From contig NZ_LMPV01000006.1 of the NCBI RefSeq assembly GCF_001423965.1, positions 1 to 64,000 on the forward strand: a stretch of 64,000 nt of DNA, in the 5' to 3' direction. Of this stretch, positions 18,500-28,104 are shown piece by piece (position 1 is the stretch's first letter; the number at the start of each line of letters is the position of its first letter). The notes under the pieces were generated by a model. That model was not told the DNA's origin. It did no database searches and saw only the letters and a program-made list of their open reading frames with translations. Source of the stretch: Exiguobacterium sp. Leaf196 (GTDB lineage Bacteria; Bacillota; Bacilli; Exiguobacteriales; Exiguobacteriaceae). A program made the translations under genes and the position numbers.

Positions 18500-18616
18500 C
18501 TATTCCCCCTTGAAATATTCTTACAACACTTATCTTAAATTGTTTGTATGAAGATGATATAGAGAAGCTGTTAACGTCATTTTTTGATTTGATGACAAAA
18601 CGATATCATTCCATAG

Positions 18617-18648
18617 AAAAAAGACCCGCATCTAAAACGGGTCTTTTA
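18617..18648 (-). terminator. Terminator of odhA-odhB
   Basis: AAGACCCG/CGGGTCTT stem with a nine-base loop, followed on the minus strand by TTTTTTCT. Confidence 0.9.
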
Positions 18649-18652
18649 ATGA

Positions 18653-19909
18653 TTACGCTTCGAAAATCAATGACTCTGGATCTTCAAGAAGATCTTTAAT
18701 GTGTTTCAGGAACGTAACAGCTTCTTTTCCATCCACGATCCGGTGATCGTAAGAGAGAGCAACATACATCATCGGACGATTTTCCATGCGTTCTGCATCA
18801 ATGGCAATAGGGCGCAGGTTGATTGCGTGCATGCCGAGAATCGCGACTTGTGGACCGTTTAAGATCGGCGTCGACATGAGTGAACCGAACGTACCACCAT
18901 TCGTGATTGTGAACGTACCACCCGTTAAGTCAGATAGACCAAGTTTATTATCACGCGCTTTGACCGCTAATTGAATGATGTCCTTTTCAATTTCAGCGAA
19001 GTTCTTTTTGTCCGCATCACGAACGACTGGAACAACGAGACCGTCTGGTGCTGAGACGGCAATGCCGATATCATAGAATTTCTTCAGGACGATTTCATCG
19101 CCTTGAATCTCAGCATTCAGGTATGGCATCTTTTTGAGTGCTGCGACTGCTGCTTTCGTAAAGAATGACATGAAGCCGAGTTTAACTTCGTTTTCTTTAA
19201 CGAACTTTTCTTGACGGCGTTTACGGAGCGCCATGACAGCAGACATATCGATTTCATTGAATGTCGTCAACATCGCTGCCGTTTGTTGAACTTCAACAAG
19301 GCGATTCGCAATCGTCTTCCGGCGACGTGACATCTTGATTCGCTCTTCTGGTTTCCCAGGAGCAGCCGCTTGAGCTGGTGTCGGCGCAGCAGGCTTCGTA
19401 GGAGCAGGTTTTGCTTGTTCACGTGGCGCTACTTCAAACGTCGCGACATCTTGGACACGGATCCGACCAAGTGGATCTTGCGTCGCCACTTGTGCTAAAT
19501 CAATTCCTTTTTCACGAGCCAATTTACGGGCAGCAGGTGAAGCAATCGGACGATCTGCAACGGATGTACTTTCCGTCGCTGCTGCAGCCACTGGTTGTTC
19601 CGCTTTTTCTTCTGCTTTTGGTGTCTCTTTTGGAGTTTCTTGTGCTGTTTCTGTTGCAGCCGGTTTTGAAGCTTCGCCACCAGCAGAGATGACAGCAATC
19701 GTTTCCCCGACGCGGACTGTATCTCCCTCAGCAGCCATTACTTCCGTTAACGTACCCGCTTCATCTGACGGTACTTCGATGTTGACCTTATCTGTCTCGA
19801 GCTCAACGATGGCTTCCCCTTTTTCCACGTGATCACCTGGTTGTTTTAACCAAGATGCCACCGTTCCTTCAGTAATTGATTCGGCAAGTTCTGGTACTTT
19901 GATTTCCAT
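18653..19909 (-). CDS. odhB: 2-oxoglutarate dehydrogenase E2, dihydrolipoamide succinyltransferase
   Basis: The E2 core of the 2-oxoglutarate dehydrogenase complex, which passes the succinyl group to CoA in the TCA cycle. In the 418 residues one lipoyl domain (K41 in [11 protein letters not shown]) comes first, followed by an Ala/Pro/Glu-rich linker. A peripheral subunit-binding domain ([19 protein letters not shown]) and the catalytic domain follow, the latter ending with H389 in SYDHRIVDG. It lies 35 bp after odhA and is co-transcribed. E3 is not in the window and is probably shared with pyruvate dehydrogenase. Confidence 0.96.
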   Translation of the reverse strand: MEIKVPELAESITEGTVASWLKQPGDHVEKGEAIVELETDKVNIEVPSDEAGTLTEVMAAEGDTVRVGETIAVISAGGEASKPAATETAQETPKETPKAEEKAEQPVAAAATESTSVADRPIASPAARKLAREKGIDLAQVATQDPLGRIRVQDVATFEVAPREQAKPAPTKPAAPTPAQAAAPGKPEERIKMSRRRKTIANRLVEVQQTAAMLTTFNEIDMSAVMALRKRRQEKFVKENEVKLGFMSFFTKAAVAALKKMPYLNAEIQGDEIVLKKFYDIGIAVSAPDGLVVPVVRDADKKNFAEIEKDIIQLAVKARDNKLGLSDLTGGTFTITNGGTFGSLMSTPILNGPQVAILGMHAINLRPIAIDAERMENRPMMYVALSYDHRIVDGKEAVTFLKHIKDLLEDPESLIFEA

Positions 19910-19944
19910 CGTATTCTCCCCCTATGACTCGTTTCTATCTTACG

Positions 19945-22785
19945 TTATGATGTGTGATTCGATACGTGTGATGGTGCTGTTGGTGTAGAAGCCGTTGCTG
20001 TGAGCGCATCATTGATGATACGCGCTTGCTCTACTTTATGACCTGACGGGTCACCTTCTGCTGTACTTGAACGGCGACGACGACCAATGTAACGAACATT
20101 TTGAATTCCGTTCGGTGCGACTGTTTCAAGCCGTGGTTCCATAAAGGACCACGCTCCCATGTTTTTCGGTTCTTCTTGCACCCAGACCATCTCTTCGACG
20201 GATTCATAGCGCGCAATGACTTCTTGTAAGGCTTTCGCTGGGAACGGATACAGTTCCTCAACCCGGACGATTTGTAACCAGTCGAGATTCTCCTCTGATT
20301 TCGAGACCGCTTCCGCTAAATCAATTGCCATCTTACCAGAACAGAACACAAGACGTTTGACACAATCTGGTGCTTCTCCAAGTCCCGCTTGTTCAATGAC
20401 ACGACGGAAACTACCCTCCGTCAATTCAGAGACGTCAGATGTCGCAAGCGGATGACGCAAGAGACTCTTTGGTGTCATGACCACGAGCGGTCTAACTTCC
20501 TCTTTTCCGAGGATTGCTGCTTGTCGACGCAACAAATGGAAGTACTGCGCAGCACTCGATACGTTCGCAACTGTCCAGTTCTTCTCACCGGATAACGTCA
20601 AGAAGCGCTCTAAACGACCACTCGAGTGTTCTGGTCCTTGTCCTTCATAGCCGTGCGGAAGCAACATAACGAGACCTGACGTTTGTCCCCATTTGGCTCG
20701 GCTCGCAGAAATAAACTGGTCAAAGATGACTTGACCTGAGTTTGCGAAGTCTCCGTATTGCGCTTCCCATAAGACAAGCGTTTCTGGTGCAAAGACATTA
20801 TAGCCGTATTCAAAGCCAAGAACACCCGCCTCAGAGAGTGGACTGTTATAGACCGAGAACGAAGCTGTTGCCGTTGATAAAGCATGAAGTGGCGAGAATC
20901 CTTCTCCCGTTTTCACATCATGAAGATTGATATTCCGTTGTGCAAACGTTCCCCGTTCAGAATCTTGCCCGCTTAATCGGATTGGTGTTCCATCCGAGAG
21001 AATTGAAGCGAATGCCAATGTTTCGGCGTGTCCCCAGTCAATCCCGTTCTTCGTCGAGAATGCATCTGTCCGGCGCTTCAGGACTTTCTCAAGTTTATGG
21101 AACACTTGGAAGCCATCTGGCCACTGCAACAATTCTTCATTGTATGCAGTTAATGTTTCGATCGCTACTCCTGTTTCGATCGTCGGAACGCCTTTAAAGA
21201 CGACGTCCGGCATGACCCCACCATACTCTTTCTCTACATTTGGGACTTTTTCTCGAGCCGCCTTCATGTGATCATTGATTGACGTCTCAATCGATTGAAT
21301 TTCCTCAGCTGTCGCATCCCCGTTCGCGACAAGCGTCTTTCCGTACAAGACACGAATCGGATCATGCTTATGGATCAAATCGTATAAGACCGGGTTTGTA
21401 TTCATCGGTTCATCCATTTCGTTGTGTCCAAAACGACGATATCCGATTAAATCGATCATGACGTCTTTCTTGAATGTTGCACGGTACTCGCTCGCGAGTA
21501 GCGCAACAGCGAGACAGCTTTCAGGTTCATCGGCGTTGACGTGGAAGACTGGAATCTCATACCCTTTAGCCAGGTCACTCGAGTAACGCGTCGAACGCGA
21601 ATCTGTCGGTTCCGTCGTGAAGCCGATCGTATTGTTCGCGATGATGTGAATCGTTCCGCCTGTGTTATATCCTTTGAGGTTTGCTAAATTCAAGGTTTCA
21701 GCAACGATTCCTTGACCTGGGAACGCTGCATCCCCGTGAATCAGGATCGCAGCAGCGGCTGCCTGCTCTTGACGTGGTGCGCCTTTTTGGGTCCGGTCAT
21801 CTTGTGCCGCACGCGTGAAGCCCTCGACGACTGGGTCGACGAACTCTAAGTGCGATGGATTGTTCGCGAGCGTCATCCGGATGTCACGTGTCTTTTGCTC
21901 GAGTTTCCGGTTTAGTCCGAGGTGATACTTCACGTCGCCCGTCCAACCGTATGTGATACCGATTGATCCTTCAGACGGTACGAGATCATGATTTGGTGCA
22001 TGCTGGAACTCAGCAAAGATCATTTCATATGGTTTACCGAGTACATGAGCTAAAACATTTAATCGTCCACGGTGCGCCATTCCGATATTGATCGTCTCCG
22101 AGCCGTTCGAAATGAGGTGTCCGACGATTGTATCGAGCAATGGCACCATCGCATCGAGCCCTTCGATCGAGAATCGTTTTTGACCGACATATGTTTTGTG
22201 CAGGTATTTTTCGAAAAGGTCCGTTTCAGCCAAGCGTTTGAACAATTGTTTCTTTTGCTCAGCATCAAGCGTCGCCGTCAAAGCACCTTGTTCGATTTTT
22301 TGACGGAGCCATTTCTTTTCCTCTAAGTCATCAACATGCTGGAACTCAACAGCCGCTGCTCCCGTGTATTGCGCTTTCAAGTGCTCGATGCCTTCAAATG
22401 CATCTTGAACACCCGCTGGCGGCTCAGGACAGACGAGTGAAACCGGCATTTTCCGAAGATCTGCCTCTGTCAGTCCAAACTGATTTAGTTCGAATAATCC
22501 TGTTTCTCGCGGATGGTCCTTCAGCGGATAGATATCCGCCGCAAGATGTCCTTTTGCACGAATTTGTTCCGCTAAACGATTCGCCGCAAGATATTTTTCG
22601 AAATCTCCCGTCTCGACTTGCATCGGTACTACTGGTTCCGTCACAGGTGCACCATGCTCTTCGAAATAAGTACGTGTCTCCTCATCGACGGATGTTTTGT
22701 CTTCTAAAAAACGCTCGTACAATTCAATGATGTAGCCAAGGTTTGGTCCATAAAATGCTTGTTGATCTTGCTCGTGGCCTGCCAT
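19945..22785 (-). CDS. odhA: 2-oxoglutarate dehydrogenase E1
   Basis: The thiamine-diphosphate-dependent decarboxylase of the 2-oxoglutarate dehydrogenase complex. The 946-residue protein has the E1o N-terminal segment (YGPNLGYIIELYERFLED), the histidine-containing GMAHRGRLNVLAHV, and the ThDP/Mg motif GDAAFPGQGIVAETLNL. The C-terminal transketolase-like domain holds GLVMLLPHGYEGQGPEHSSGR. It is first in an operon with odhB; the upstream region carries a cre-like site and a leader hairpin. Confidence 0.96.
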   Translation of the reverse strand: MAGHEQDQQAFYGPNLGYIIELYERFLEDKTSVDEETRTYFEEHGAPVTEPVVPMQVETGDFEKYLAANRLAEQIRAKGHLAADIYPLKDHPRETGLFELNQFGLTEADLRKMPVSLVCPEPPAGVQDAFEGIEHLKAQYTGAAAVEFQHVDDLEEKKWLRQKIEQGALTATLDAEQKKQLFKRLAETDLFEKYLHKTYVGQKRFSIEGLDAMVPLLDTIVGHLISNGSETINIGMAHRGRLNVLAHVLGKPYEMIFAEFQHAPNHDLVPSEGSIGITYGWTGDVKYHLGLNRKLEQKTRDIRMTLANNPSHLEFVDPVVEGFTRAAQDDRTQKGAPRQEQAAAAAILIHGDAAFPGQGIVAETLNLANLKGYNTGGTIHIIANNTIGFTTEPTDSRSTRYSSDLAKGYEIPVFHVNADEPESCLAVALLASEYRATFKKDVMIDLIGYRRFGHNEMDEPMNTNPVLYDLIHKHDPIRVLYGKTLVANGDATAEEIQSIETSINDHMKAAREKVPNVEKEYGGVMPDVVFKGVPTIETGVAIETLTAYNEELLQWPDGFQVFHKLEKVLKRRTDAFSTKNGIDWGHAETLAFASILSDGTPIRLSGQDSERGTFAQRNINLHDVKTGEGFSPLHALSTATASFSVYNSPLSEAGVLGFEYGYNVFAPETLVLWEAQYGDFANSGQVIFDQFISASRAKWGQTSGLVMLLPHGYEGQGPEHSSGRLERFLTLSGEKNWTVANVSSAAQYFHLLRRQAAILGKEEVRPLVVMTPKSLLRHPLATSDVSELTEGSFRRVIEQAGLGEAPDCVKRLVFCSGKMAIDLAEAVSKSEENLDWLQIVRVEELYPFPAKALQEVIARYESVEEMVWVQEEPKNMGAWSFMEPRLETVAPNGIQNVRYIGRRRRSSTAEGDPSGHKVEQARIINDALTATASTPTAPSHVSNHTS

Positions 22786-22818
22786 GTACGGTTCCCCCCG
22801 TTTCTATATTTCTCCCCT

Positions 22819-22842
22819 CACATTTAGCATCGGCTAAATGTG
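22819..22842 (-). repeat. Leader hairpin before odhA
   Basis: A perfect 10-bp inverted repeat (22819-22828 with 22833-22842) with four-base loop ATCG, about 35 bp before the odhA start. There is no T-run after it, so it is not a simple terminator. It may stabilise the mRNA or bind a regulator. Confidence 0.5.
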
Positions 22843-22857
22843 TTTCCAGCCCTCTAC

Positions 22858-22873
22858 CTGTTAGCGCTTTCAA
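22858..22873 (-). promoter_or_regulatory. cre site upstream of odhA
   Basis: CTGTTAGCGCTTTCAA matches the cre consensus WTGNNARCGNWWWCAW at all but the first base. odhAB is repressed by CcpA in Bacillus, which fits. Confidence 0.7.
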
Positions 22874-23059
22874 AAGAAATTGCATGAATGATGCGCTAAA
22901 ACGTCATGAGAAGGAACGAACGTGCCATTCTTCCATGAAAGTGCCTTCGTTACTATATTACTACTCTTTTCCTGCGTGTGCATTTCGAATTCCCAAATTC
23001 TCACGCTTAAATGTATAAGTTTTTCTTATGAGCGCTTAGCCAGTAATTTATGAATAAGC
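22874..23059. other. Rest of the odhA upstream region
   Basis: About 190 bp without an open frame of note. I found no promoter close to consensus; TAATAT near 22963 could be a -10 for odhA but has no good -35. Confidence 0.3.
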
Positions 23060-23096
23060 AAAAAACCGGCGTATCTGCATTTAGATACGCCGGTTT
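23060..23096 (-). terminator. Terminator of the amino-acid ABC operon
   Basis: AAACCGGCGTATCT / AGATACGCCGGTTT, a 14-bp perfect stem, with a T-run on the minus strand. Confidence 0.92.
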
Positions 23097-23098
23097 AA

Positions 23099-23827
23099 TC
23101 ATAACACTTTACTGAGGAACGATTGCGTCCGTTCATGCTGTGGAGAATCAAAGAGCGCTTGTGGCACATTCTCTTCGACGACATACCCACCATCCATAAA
23201 CAACACGCGGTCTCCGACTTCACGAGCAAATCCCATCTCATGGGTCACGACGACCATCGTCATCCCTTCGAGAGCAAGTTGTTTCATGACGGCAAGCACG
23301 TCCCCGACCATTTCCGGGTCAAGCGCTGACGTTGGCTCGTCAAACAACATGATTTTCGGGTTCATCGCGAGTGCTCGGGCAATTGCGACCCGTTGCTTTT
23401 GACCCCCGGATAATTCGCCTGGATAATTATTCGCTTTTTCCCGTAGCCCAACTTTATCGAGTAGTTCCAAAGCTCGCTTTTTCGCCTGGTCCTTATCCGA
23501 TTTACGTACTTTAATCGGTGCGAGCGTGACGTTCTCAAGCACGGTCTTATGCGGGAAGAGATTAAAATGCTGAAAGACCATTCCGACCTCTTCCCGAACT
23601 TTGTTGATATCGACCTTCGGATTTGTGATGTCGAAATCATCGATGATGACCGTTCCACCCGTAATCTCCTCCAGTCGATTCAAACAGCGTAAAAACGTAC
23701 TTTTCCCAGATCCCGACGGACCGATGACACACACAACTTCTTTTTCGGCTATCGAGACGTTAATGTCTTTTAAGACTTCGTTCGAGCCGAATGATTTCTT
23801 TAGATTCTTCACTTCAATGATACTCAT
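23099..23827 (-). CDS. Polar amino-acid ABC transporter ATPase
   Basis: A 242-residue ATPase of the GlnQ/ArtM/TcyC group that powers amino-acid import. It has Walker [10 protein letters not shown] (36-44), the signature [15 protein letters not shown] and Walker [13 protein letters not shown]. The ATG at 23827 overlaps the permease stop (ATGA) and gives the canonical start [14 protein letters not shown]. The longer frame reaching 23914 lies inside the permease gene and was rejected. It is the third gene of the operon. Confidence 0.93.
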   Translation of the reverse strand: MSIIEVKNLKKSFGSNEVLKDINVSIAEKEVVCVIGPSGSGKSTFLRCLNRLEEITGGTVIIDDFDITNPKVDINKVREEVGMVFQHFNLFPHKTVLENVTLAPIKVRKSDKDQAKKRALELLDKVGLREKANNYPGELSGGQKQRVAIARALAMNPKIMLFDEPTSALDPEMVGDVLAVMKQLALEGMTMVVVTHEMGFAREVGDRVLFMDGGYVVEENVPQALFDSPQHERTQSFLSKVL

Positions 23828-24468
23828 CGTAATGTAAACCTCCGTTCCAAGAACTTCGCCACTAATGACAAGAGATAAATGATGACGAAGTACATCAATC
23901 CGACGACAGACCAAACGATGAATGGCTCAAACGTCGTCGATTGCTGAACTTGACCTTGTTGCGTCAAATCAGCGATGCCGATGATCGATAACAACGATGT
24001 ATCTTTTAAGCTGATGATCGATTGATTCGTAATCGTTGGTAACATCCGTCGGAATGCTTGCGGTAAAATGATTTGAACCATCGTTTGACGTCCTGTCATC
24101 CCGAGTGAACGTGCGGCTTCTGTTTGTCCCTTATCAATCGACTGGATACCTGCTCGAATAATTTCCGCGAAATAAGCACCAGCATTGATCGCGACCGTCA
24201 GTATCCCTGCATACATCCGGTCCATCGATAACCACTCAAGCGAGTTGAGTCCAAAGTAGATGAAGAAAAGCTGAACGATGAACGGTGTACCACGAATGAC
24301 ATCGATATAGATGATCGCGATTGCGTTCAAAATCTTTAACGGTGACAACCGCATCAATGCGACGACTAAGCCAATCAGAAAGCCGACGATGACCGCAATG
24401 ATGAAAATATACAATGTGACTTGAAGCCCTTCCAAGAAAAATGGAAATGCGGTTTTGACCACTTCCAT
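23824..24468 (-). CDS. Polar amino-acid ABC transporter permease
   Basis: A 214-residue HisM-type inner-membrane permease with about five helices. The EAA loop that docks the ATPase reads [25 protein letters not shown] (about 137-161). It is the middle gene of binding protein-permease-ATPase. The substrate is probably glutamine, arginine or another polar amino acid, but the sequence does not decide. Confidence 0.92.
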   Translation of the reverse strand: MEVVKTAFPFFLEGLQVTLYIFIIAVIVGFLIGLVVALMRLSPLKILNAIAIIYIDVIRGTPFIVQLFFIYFGLNSLEWLSMDRMYAGILTVAINAGAYFAEIIRAGIQSIDKGQTEAARSLGMTGRQTMVQIILPQAFRRMLPTITNQSIISLKDTSLLSIIGIADLTQQGQVQQSTTFEPFIVWSVVGLMYFVIIYLLSLVAKFLERRFTLR

Positions 24469-24499
24469 TGGCTATCCCACTCCCTTATCGCCTTGCGAC

Positions 24500-25267
24500 T
24501 TATTTCAGATACGTGTCAACGATTTTATCGTATTCACCGTTTTCTTTCAGATTCGCAAGTCCTTTGTTGATTTTCTTCAGCAGATCCTTATTCTCACCTT
24601 TTAAGACAGCGATCCCGTAGTTATCACCGTTGAGTCGATCACCGACAAGTTTCAATCCAAGGTTTTGTTGTTTGTTTGCATATGAGATGACCGGATAATC
24701 TTCAATCAAGGCAGCTGCGTTACCGTTCTTTACTTCTTGGAACATCGCTGGACTGTCATTGAACTGTGTAACAGTGAAGCCAAGTTTATCCGCGTTGTCC
24801 GTTGCATATTTTGCACCCGTCGTTCCCTTTTTGACGGCTACTTTTTTCCCTTTAAGATCGTTAACGGATTTAATACCATTCTCATCTTTTTTGACGACTA
24901 AAATAAGACCAGCTTTGAAATATGGGTCTGAGAATGTGACGACTTTTTTCCGTTCTGGTGTAATACTCATACCGGCAATGGCAACGTCCAATTGGTTTGC
25001 TTGAAGTGCTGGAATGATACCGCTGAAATCCATTGCTTCAAATTTAATCTTGAAGTTTTGATCCTTAGCGATTGCTTTCATAAGATCGATGTCGATTCCT
25101 TTGTACGTGTCCCCGTCTTTGTACTCAAATGGTGGATACGTGACGTCGATACCAACTTTATACGTCTTTCCTTCTGAAGACCCTTCATCCTTCGAACCGA
25201 TACTACATGCACCAAGTACGAGAATACAGCTCATCAAGAGCGCTAGCAAAATACTTCCTTTTTTCAT
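24500..25267 (-). CDS. Amino-acid ABC transporter binding lipoprotein, GlnH-like
   Basis: A 255-residue lipoprotein that captures an amino acid outside the membrane. The signal peptide ends in the lipobox LGAC (Cys about 21). A family-3 binding domain follows, with YKVGIDVTYPPFEYKDGDTYKGIDIDLM and the GKKVAVKKGTTGAKYA segment. It resembles glutamine- and arginine-binding proteins more than cystine-binding ones. It is first in the operon; a purine-rich site AGGAGAGGGG precedes the ATG. Confidence 0.92.
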   Translation of the reverse strand: MKKGSILLALLMSCILVLGACSIGSKDEGSSEGKTYKVGIDVTYPPFEYKDGDTYKGIDIDLMKAIAKDQNFKIKFEAMDFSGIIPALQANQLDVAIAGMSITPERKKVVTFSDPYFKAGLILVVKKDENGIKSVNDLKGKKVAVKKGTTGAKYATDNADKLGFTVTQFNDSPAMFQEVKNGNAAALIEDYPVISYANKQQNLGLKLVGDRLNGDNYGIAVLKGENKDLLKKINKGLANLKENGEYDKIVDTYLK

Positions 25268-25347
25268 GTTTGTTTCCCCTCTCCTATGTGTTAAAGATTG
25301 TCGACTCCACTTAGTACTTTCCCTGAAGAGTACCCTCTTTAAAACGT

Positions 25348-25353
25348 ATTTTA
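25348..25353 (-). promoter_or_regulatory. Extended -10 promoter of the GlnH-like operon
   Basis: On the minus strand TGGTAAAAT forms an extended -10 (25348-25353), with TTTATC 18 bp upstream as a weak -35. The leader would be about 75 nt. Confidence 0.45.
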
Positions 25354-25422
25354 CCAGAAAAGTTCTAAAAAGATAAACATTTCTGAATTTTTATTCGATG
25401 CAACCGTTTTCTATTCATTATC

Positions 25423-25459
25423 AAAAAAGGAGGCAACCCCTTGATGGGATTGCCTCCTT
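25423..25459 (-). terminator. Terminator of tRNA-Leu
   Basis: AAGGAGGCAA..TTGCCTCCTT stem with G-U pairs near a TTGAT loop, then TTTTTTG on the minus strand. Confidence 0.88.
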
Positions 25460-25469
25460 CAATCATTTA

Positions 25470-25553
25470 TGCCGCCGAGAGGACTTGAACCTCCACGGTG
25501 TTGCCACCACTAGATTCTGAGTCTAGCGCGTCTACCAGTTCCGCCACGACGAC
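25470..25553 (-). tRNA. tRNA-Leu (anticodon CAG)
   Basis: An 84-nt tRNA folded by hand. The acceptor arms GTCGTCG/CGGCGGC pair with two G-U wobbles. The anticodon stem CTAGA/TCTAG encloses the loop CTCAGAA (anticodon CAG). A long class-II variable arm follows, then a T arm with TTCAAGT and discriminator A. The 3' CCA is not encoded. It reads CUG leucine codons. Confidence 0.95.
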
Positions 25554-25569
25554 GTTGATTTATGATATT

Positions 25570-25599
25570 AATATAGCGGGTAACGAACTGAGTTGTCAA
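25570..25599 (-). promoter_or_regulatory. Promoter of tRNA-Leu
   Basis: TTGACA (25594-25599) and TATATT (25570-25575) with 18-bp spacing on the minus strand. The -35 overlaps the stop codon of the upstream hydrolase gene. Confidence 0.8.
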
Positions 25600-26528
25600 T
25601 CATTTCGCAAGATGTTCCGGACGAACTTCTCAACGACGTCATCATACAATGCCGGATCCTCGAAATATGCCATAGCGTGTGCGGCATTCGGAATGACGAC
25701 CAGTTCCTTTTCCGTTGGACAGGCTTCGTACAGCTCATACACCATATCTGTCGGTACGAACGTATCCGCACCACCATGGATGAAGAGAATCGGAACCTGT
25801 GCCTTTTTGACCTGTTTCAGCGCTGATGCTTCACGGAACGTATAACCTGCCTTTAGCTTCGTCAATACGCTGGTCATCCCTAAAAACGGGAAGTGTGGTA
25901 GTCGATACATCCGCTTCATCTGATACGCAAGAACAGCATTGACGGACGTATAGGCACAATCAGAAATGATTCCTTTGATTTGTGGTGGAAGTTGTTCGCC
26001 ACTCGTCATCAATACGGTCGCCCCTCCCATCGACACACCATGTAAGAACAGTTTCGCATCCTGTCCAATCCGTTCAATCAGATAGTTCGACCAACTGAGA
26101 CAATCTTCACGATCATGCCATCCGAATCCGATATAATGACCGTCACTCATTCCGTGTCCTCGATTATCGGGCATCATGACATGGAAACCGGCCTGATGGT
26201 ACAGATAGGCGAATCCGGCTAAATCCGTTCCGACGCCTCCGTATCCATGCACGAGAATGACAATCCGGTCTGACGGAACAGGAGACGGGAGGAAATGTCC
26301 GCGTAACGTTAAACCATCTTTTGCTTCAATCTCGATCCGCTCGAGCGGCTGCTCCTTGATCCATGTCTGTCCAGGTTGCATCAACCGGACCATCTCATCA
26401 CTCAAATCTCGATTATTCGATAAGAACGGCTTCGGATTCGTGGCGATTGCCATCTCATAAAAATAATAACTCGCTGCTACTAATCCGGATCCGATGACTC
26501 CGATTCCAATTTTTGTTCTGCGACGCAT
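25596..26528 (-). CDS. Alpha/beta hydrolase with N-terminal membrane anchor
   Basis: A 310-residue serine hydrolase similar to Bacillus YqkD/BEM46-type proteins. A hydrophobic N-terminal anchor (about 7-27) is followed by the alpha/beta fold. The oxyanion region is VHGYGG, the nucleophile S166 is in GVSMGG, an Asp lies in HGGADTFVP and a His in PNAAHAMAYF. The ATG at 26528 has AAGGAG at 8-nt spacing; the GTG nine bases earlier overlaps it. It is the last gene of a three-gene operon. The substrate is unknown. Confidence 0.87.
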   Translation of the reverse strand: MRRRTKIGIGVIGSGLVAASYYFYEMAIATNPKPFLSNNRDLSDEMVRLMQPGQTWIKEQPLERIEIEAKDGLTLRGHFLPSPVPSDRIVILVHGYGGVGTDLAGFAYLYHQAGFHVMMPDNRGHGMSDGHYIGFGWHDREDCLSWSNYLIERIGQDAKLFLHGVSMGGATVLMTSGEQLPPQIKGIISDCAYTSVNAVLAYQMKRMYRLPHFPFLGMTSVLTKLKAGYTFREASALKQVKKAQVPILFIHGGADTFVPTDMVYELYEACPTEKELVVIPNAAHAMAYFEDPALYDDVVEKFVRNILRND

Positions 26529-26549
26529 CTGCCCCACTCCTTCTTTCCG

Positions 26550-26891
26550 TTATAGCTCGATCTTCAGTTGAGCAGCATGGTCATCCTCTTCATCCTGCAA
26601 GACTTGTTGACGTAATCGTTGTTCCTGTTGCTGACGCCGGTAGGCAAACTCTTGGACAAGCTCTGTACCCGTGAATCCATCTTCTACGAGTTCACTCAAT
26701 AAATCCGTTTCTGTCTCGACGACTTCCCCCGGACGACGCATGACGAGAACATCTCCGACTTGTGCAATCAGCAATTCATCTTCTAGACGAAGTGCATCGT
26801 AAAACGGTTCCGGTAACGTCATTCGACGTGTTTCCGGGTTAATATGGACGCGTTTATAAACGCCTAATGCTTGAAACTTACGACGTGCCAT
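26550..26891 (-). CDS. AbrB/SpoVT-like domain protein with coiled-coil tail
   Basis: A 113-residue protein. The first half (VHINPETRRMTLPEPFYDALRLEDELLIAQVGDVLVMRRP) looks like the swapped-hairpin AbrB/MazE DNA-binding fold, though this is a resemblance by eye. The second half (about 65-105) is rich in Gln, Glu and Arg and likely a helical coiled coil (YRRQQQEQRLRQQVLQDEE). It could be a small transcription factor or an adaptor. It lies between an LD-carboxypeptidase and a hydrolase with gaps of 15 and 21 bp, so the three are co-transcribed. Confidence 0.6.
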   Translation of the reverse strand: MARRKFQALGVYKRVHINPETRRMTLPEPFYDALRLEDELLIAQVGDVLVMRRPGEVVETETDLLSELVEDGFTGTELVQEFAYRRQQQEQRLRQQVLQDEEDDHAAQLKIEL

Positions 26892-26906
26892 TGCGTGCTC
26901 TCCTTT

Positions 26907-27917
26907 TTAGTTGAACGTAAGATCGATTCGTGAATCTTTTCCTTGAATACGAACCGTACCCGTCGCTCCATTGATTAACGTTAACTGTGGTGGCTGATGA
27001 CCGATGTCAAGATCATATAAGACTGGTAAGCCCGTTTCATCGGCTAGATAGTGATACACGTCTAGCCATGTCAGATCTTCTGTAATCCTTGCAGACGTAC
27101 GGCCAAATAAAAAGCCAGCCGCATGGTCGAACCACCCAGCATACGCCATTTGTCGAAGCGTCCGATGCACCTCGGCAGAACTCGCTTCAGACACCTCGAA
27201 GTACCAGAGAATCGGTTCTCCGTTGATCTCTTCATGTTGGAAGCGCTTCACATCTCCGTACGGTGTCCCAATCAGATGGCGAATCGTCTCCAGACAACCC
27301 CCAAGTAACCGTCCGGTCACTTCTGTTCGCTCATCAAGTGCTTTCCATTCTGTCGCTTCCGTCAGCTGAAATAACGAACCTGCTGGACGTTCTTCGTCTG
27401 TCCACGCGGTTTGATAACGATCGGAAGCCCACTGTGTGACGGTTTCTCCAGATGGCGTCGCGAGAACCCGTCGCCAGGCACTTGTCGTCTCGTCCCATTC
27501 TTTACTCCGAAGCTCAACGAAGTTCGGACCATGTGCTGTCGCAATTCCCGTCTGAAGCGTCAAACTGAGCAATAACGTACTGATATCGGAATAGCCAAGC
27601 AACCATTTTGTTTGGTAAGCAGTTGGTGTCAACTCGGGTAAAAGATCAATGGCGCGTTCCCCACCAAATGGCGGGATAACAGCATCAATCGTCTCATCCG
27701 TCATCATGTGATTGAATTCTTCGGCGCGTTGTTTGACCGGTGCACTCTCAGCAAGTTGATGCGACCAAATCGTTTCACCTAAACGGACGTTCATTTGCCG
27801 TGCTTGTACCTGTTCAACTGCTCGTTCGACCCATTCCTGTTGCTGTTCACGTAATCCGGAGGAGGGCGCCGTCACTCCGATCGTGTGACCTGTCCAACCT
27901 AAAAATGGATATTTCAT
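26907..27917 (-). CDS. LD-carboxypeptidase / MccF-like peptidase S66
   Basis: A 336-residue family S66 serine peptidase. The triad is visible: S110 in LLGYSDIS, E241 in WYFEVSE and H307 in DIGHQPPQ. S66 enzymes either trim the tetrapeptide of recycled peptidoglycan (LdcA) or cleave microcin C-type acyl sulfamoyl adenylates (MccF). The PFGGERAIDLLPEL segment and length look like the MccF-like branch, but this is not decisive. There is no signal peptide. It is first in an operon with the AbrB-like gene and the hydrolase. Confidence 0.88.
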   Translation of the reverse strand: MKYPFLGWTGHTIGVTAPSSGLREQQQEWVERAVEQVQARQMNVRLGETIWSHQLAESAPVKQRAEEFNHMMTDETIDAVIPPFGGERAIDLLPELTPTAYQTKWLLGYSDISTLLLSLTLQTGIATAHGPNFVELRSKEWDETTSAWRRVLATPSGETVTQWASDRYQTAWTDEERPAGSLFQLTEATEWKALDERTEVTGRLLGGCLETIRHLIGTPYGDVKRFQHEEINGEPILWYFEVSEASSAEVHRTLRQMAYAGWFDHAAGFLFGRTSARITEDLTWLDVYHYLADETGLPVLYDLDIGHQPPQLTLINGATGTVRIQGKDSRIDLTFN

Positions 27918-28034
27918 GGTGACCCCCTATAATGTCATAGTGTGAAAAAATCTTCTCGTCAAAATATGAGTTCATTATACCGTTCTTATGCCGCATTACC
28001 AACTTTTATCCTGTTAGAACGCTGTAATACGAAC

Positions 28035-28093
28035 AAAAACACGATTCTGTACAAGCGACCTGAATGAACAAGTCGCCTAGACAAAATCGCGTT
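28035..28093 (-). terminator. Terminator of the aldehyde dehydrogenase-DUF779 operon
   Basis: A long imperfect stem of about 25 bp with several G-U pairs, ending on the minus strand in GTGTTTTTG. Confidence 0.7.
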
Positions 28094-28104
28094 TATATCC
28101 TTCA

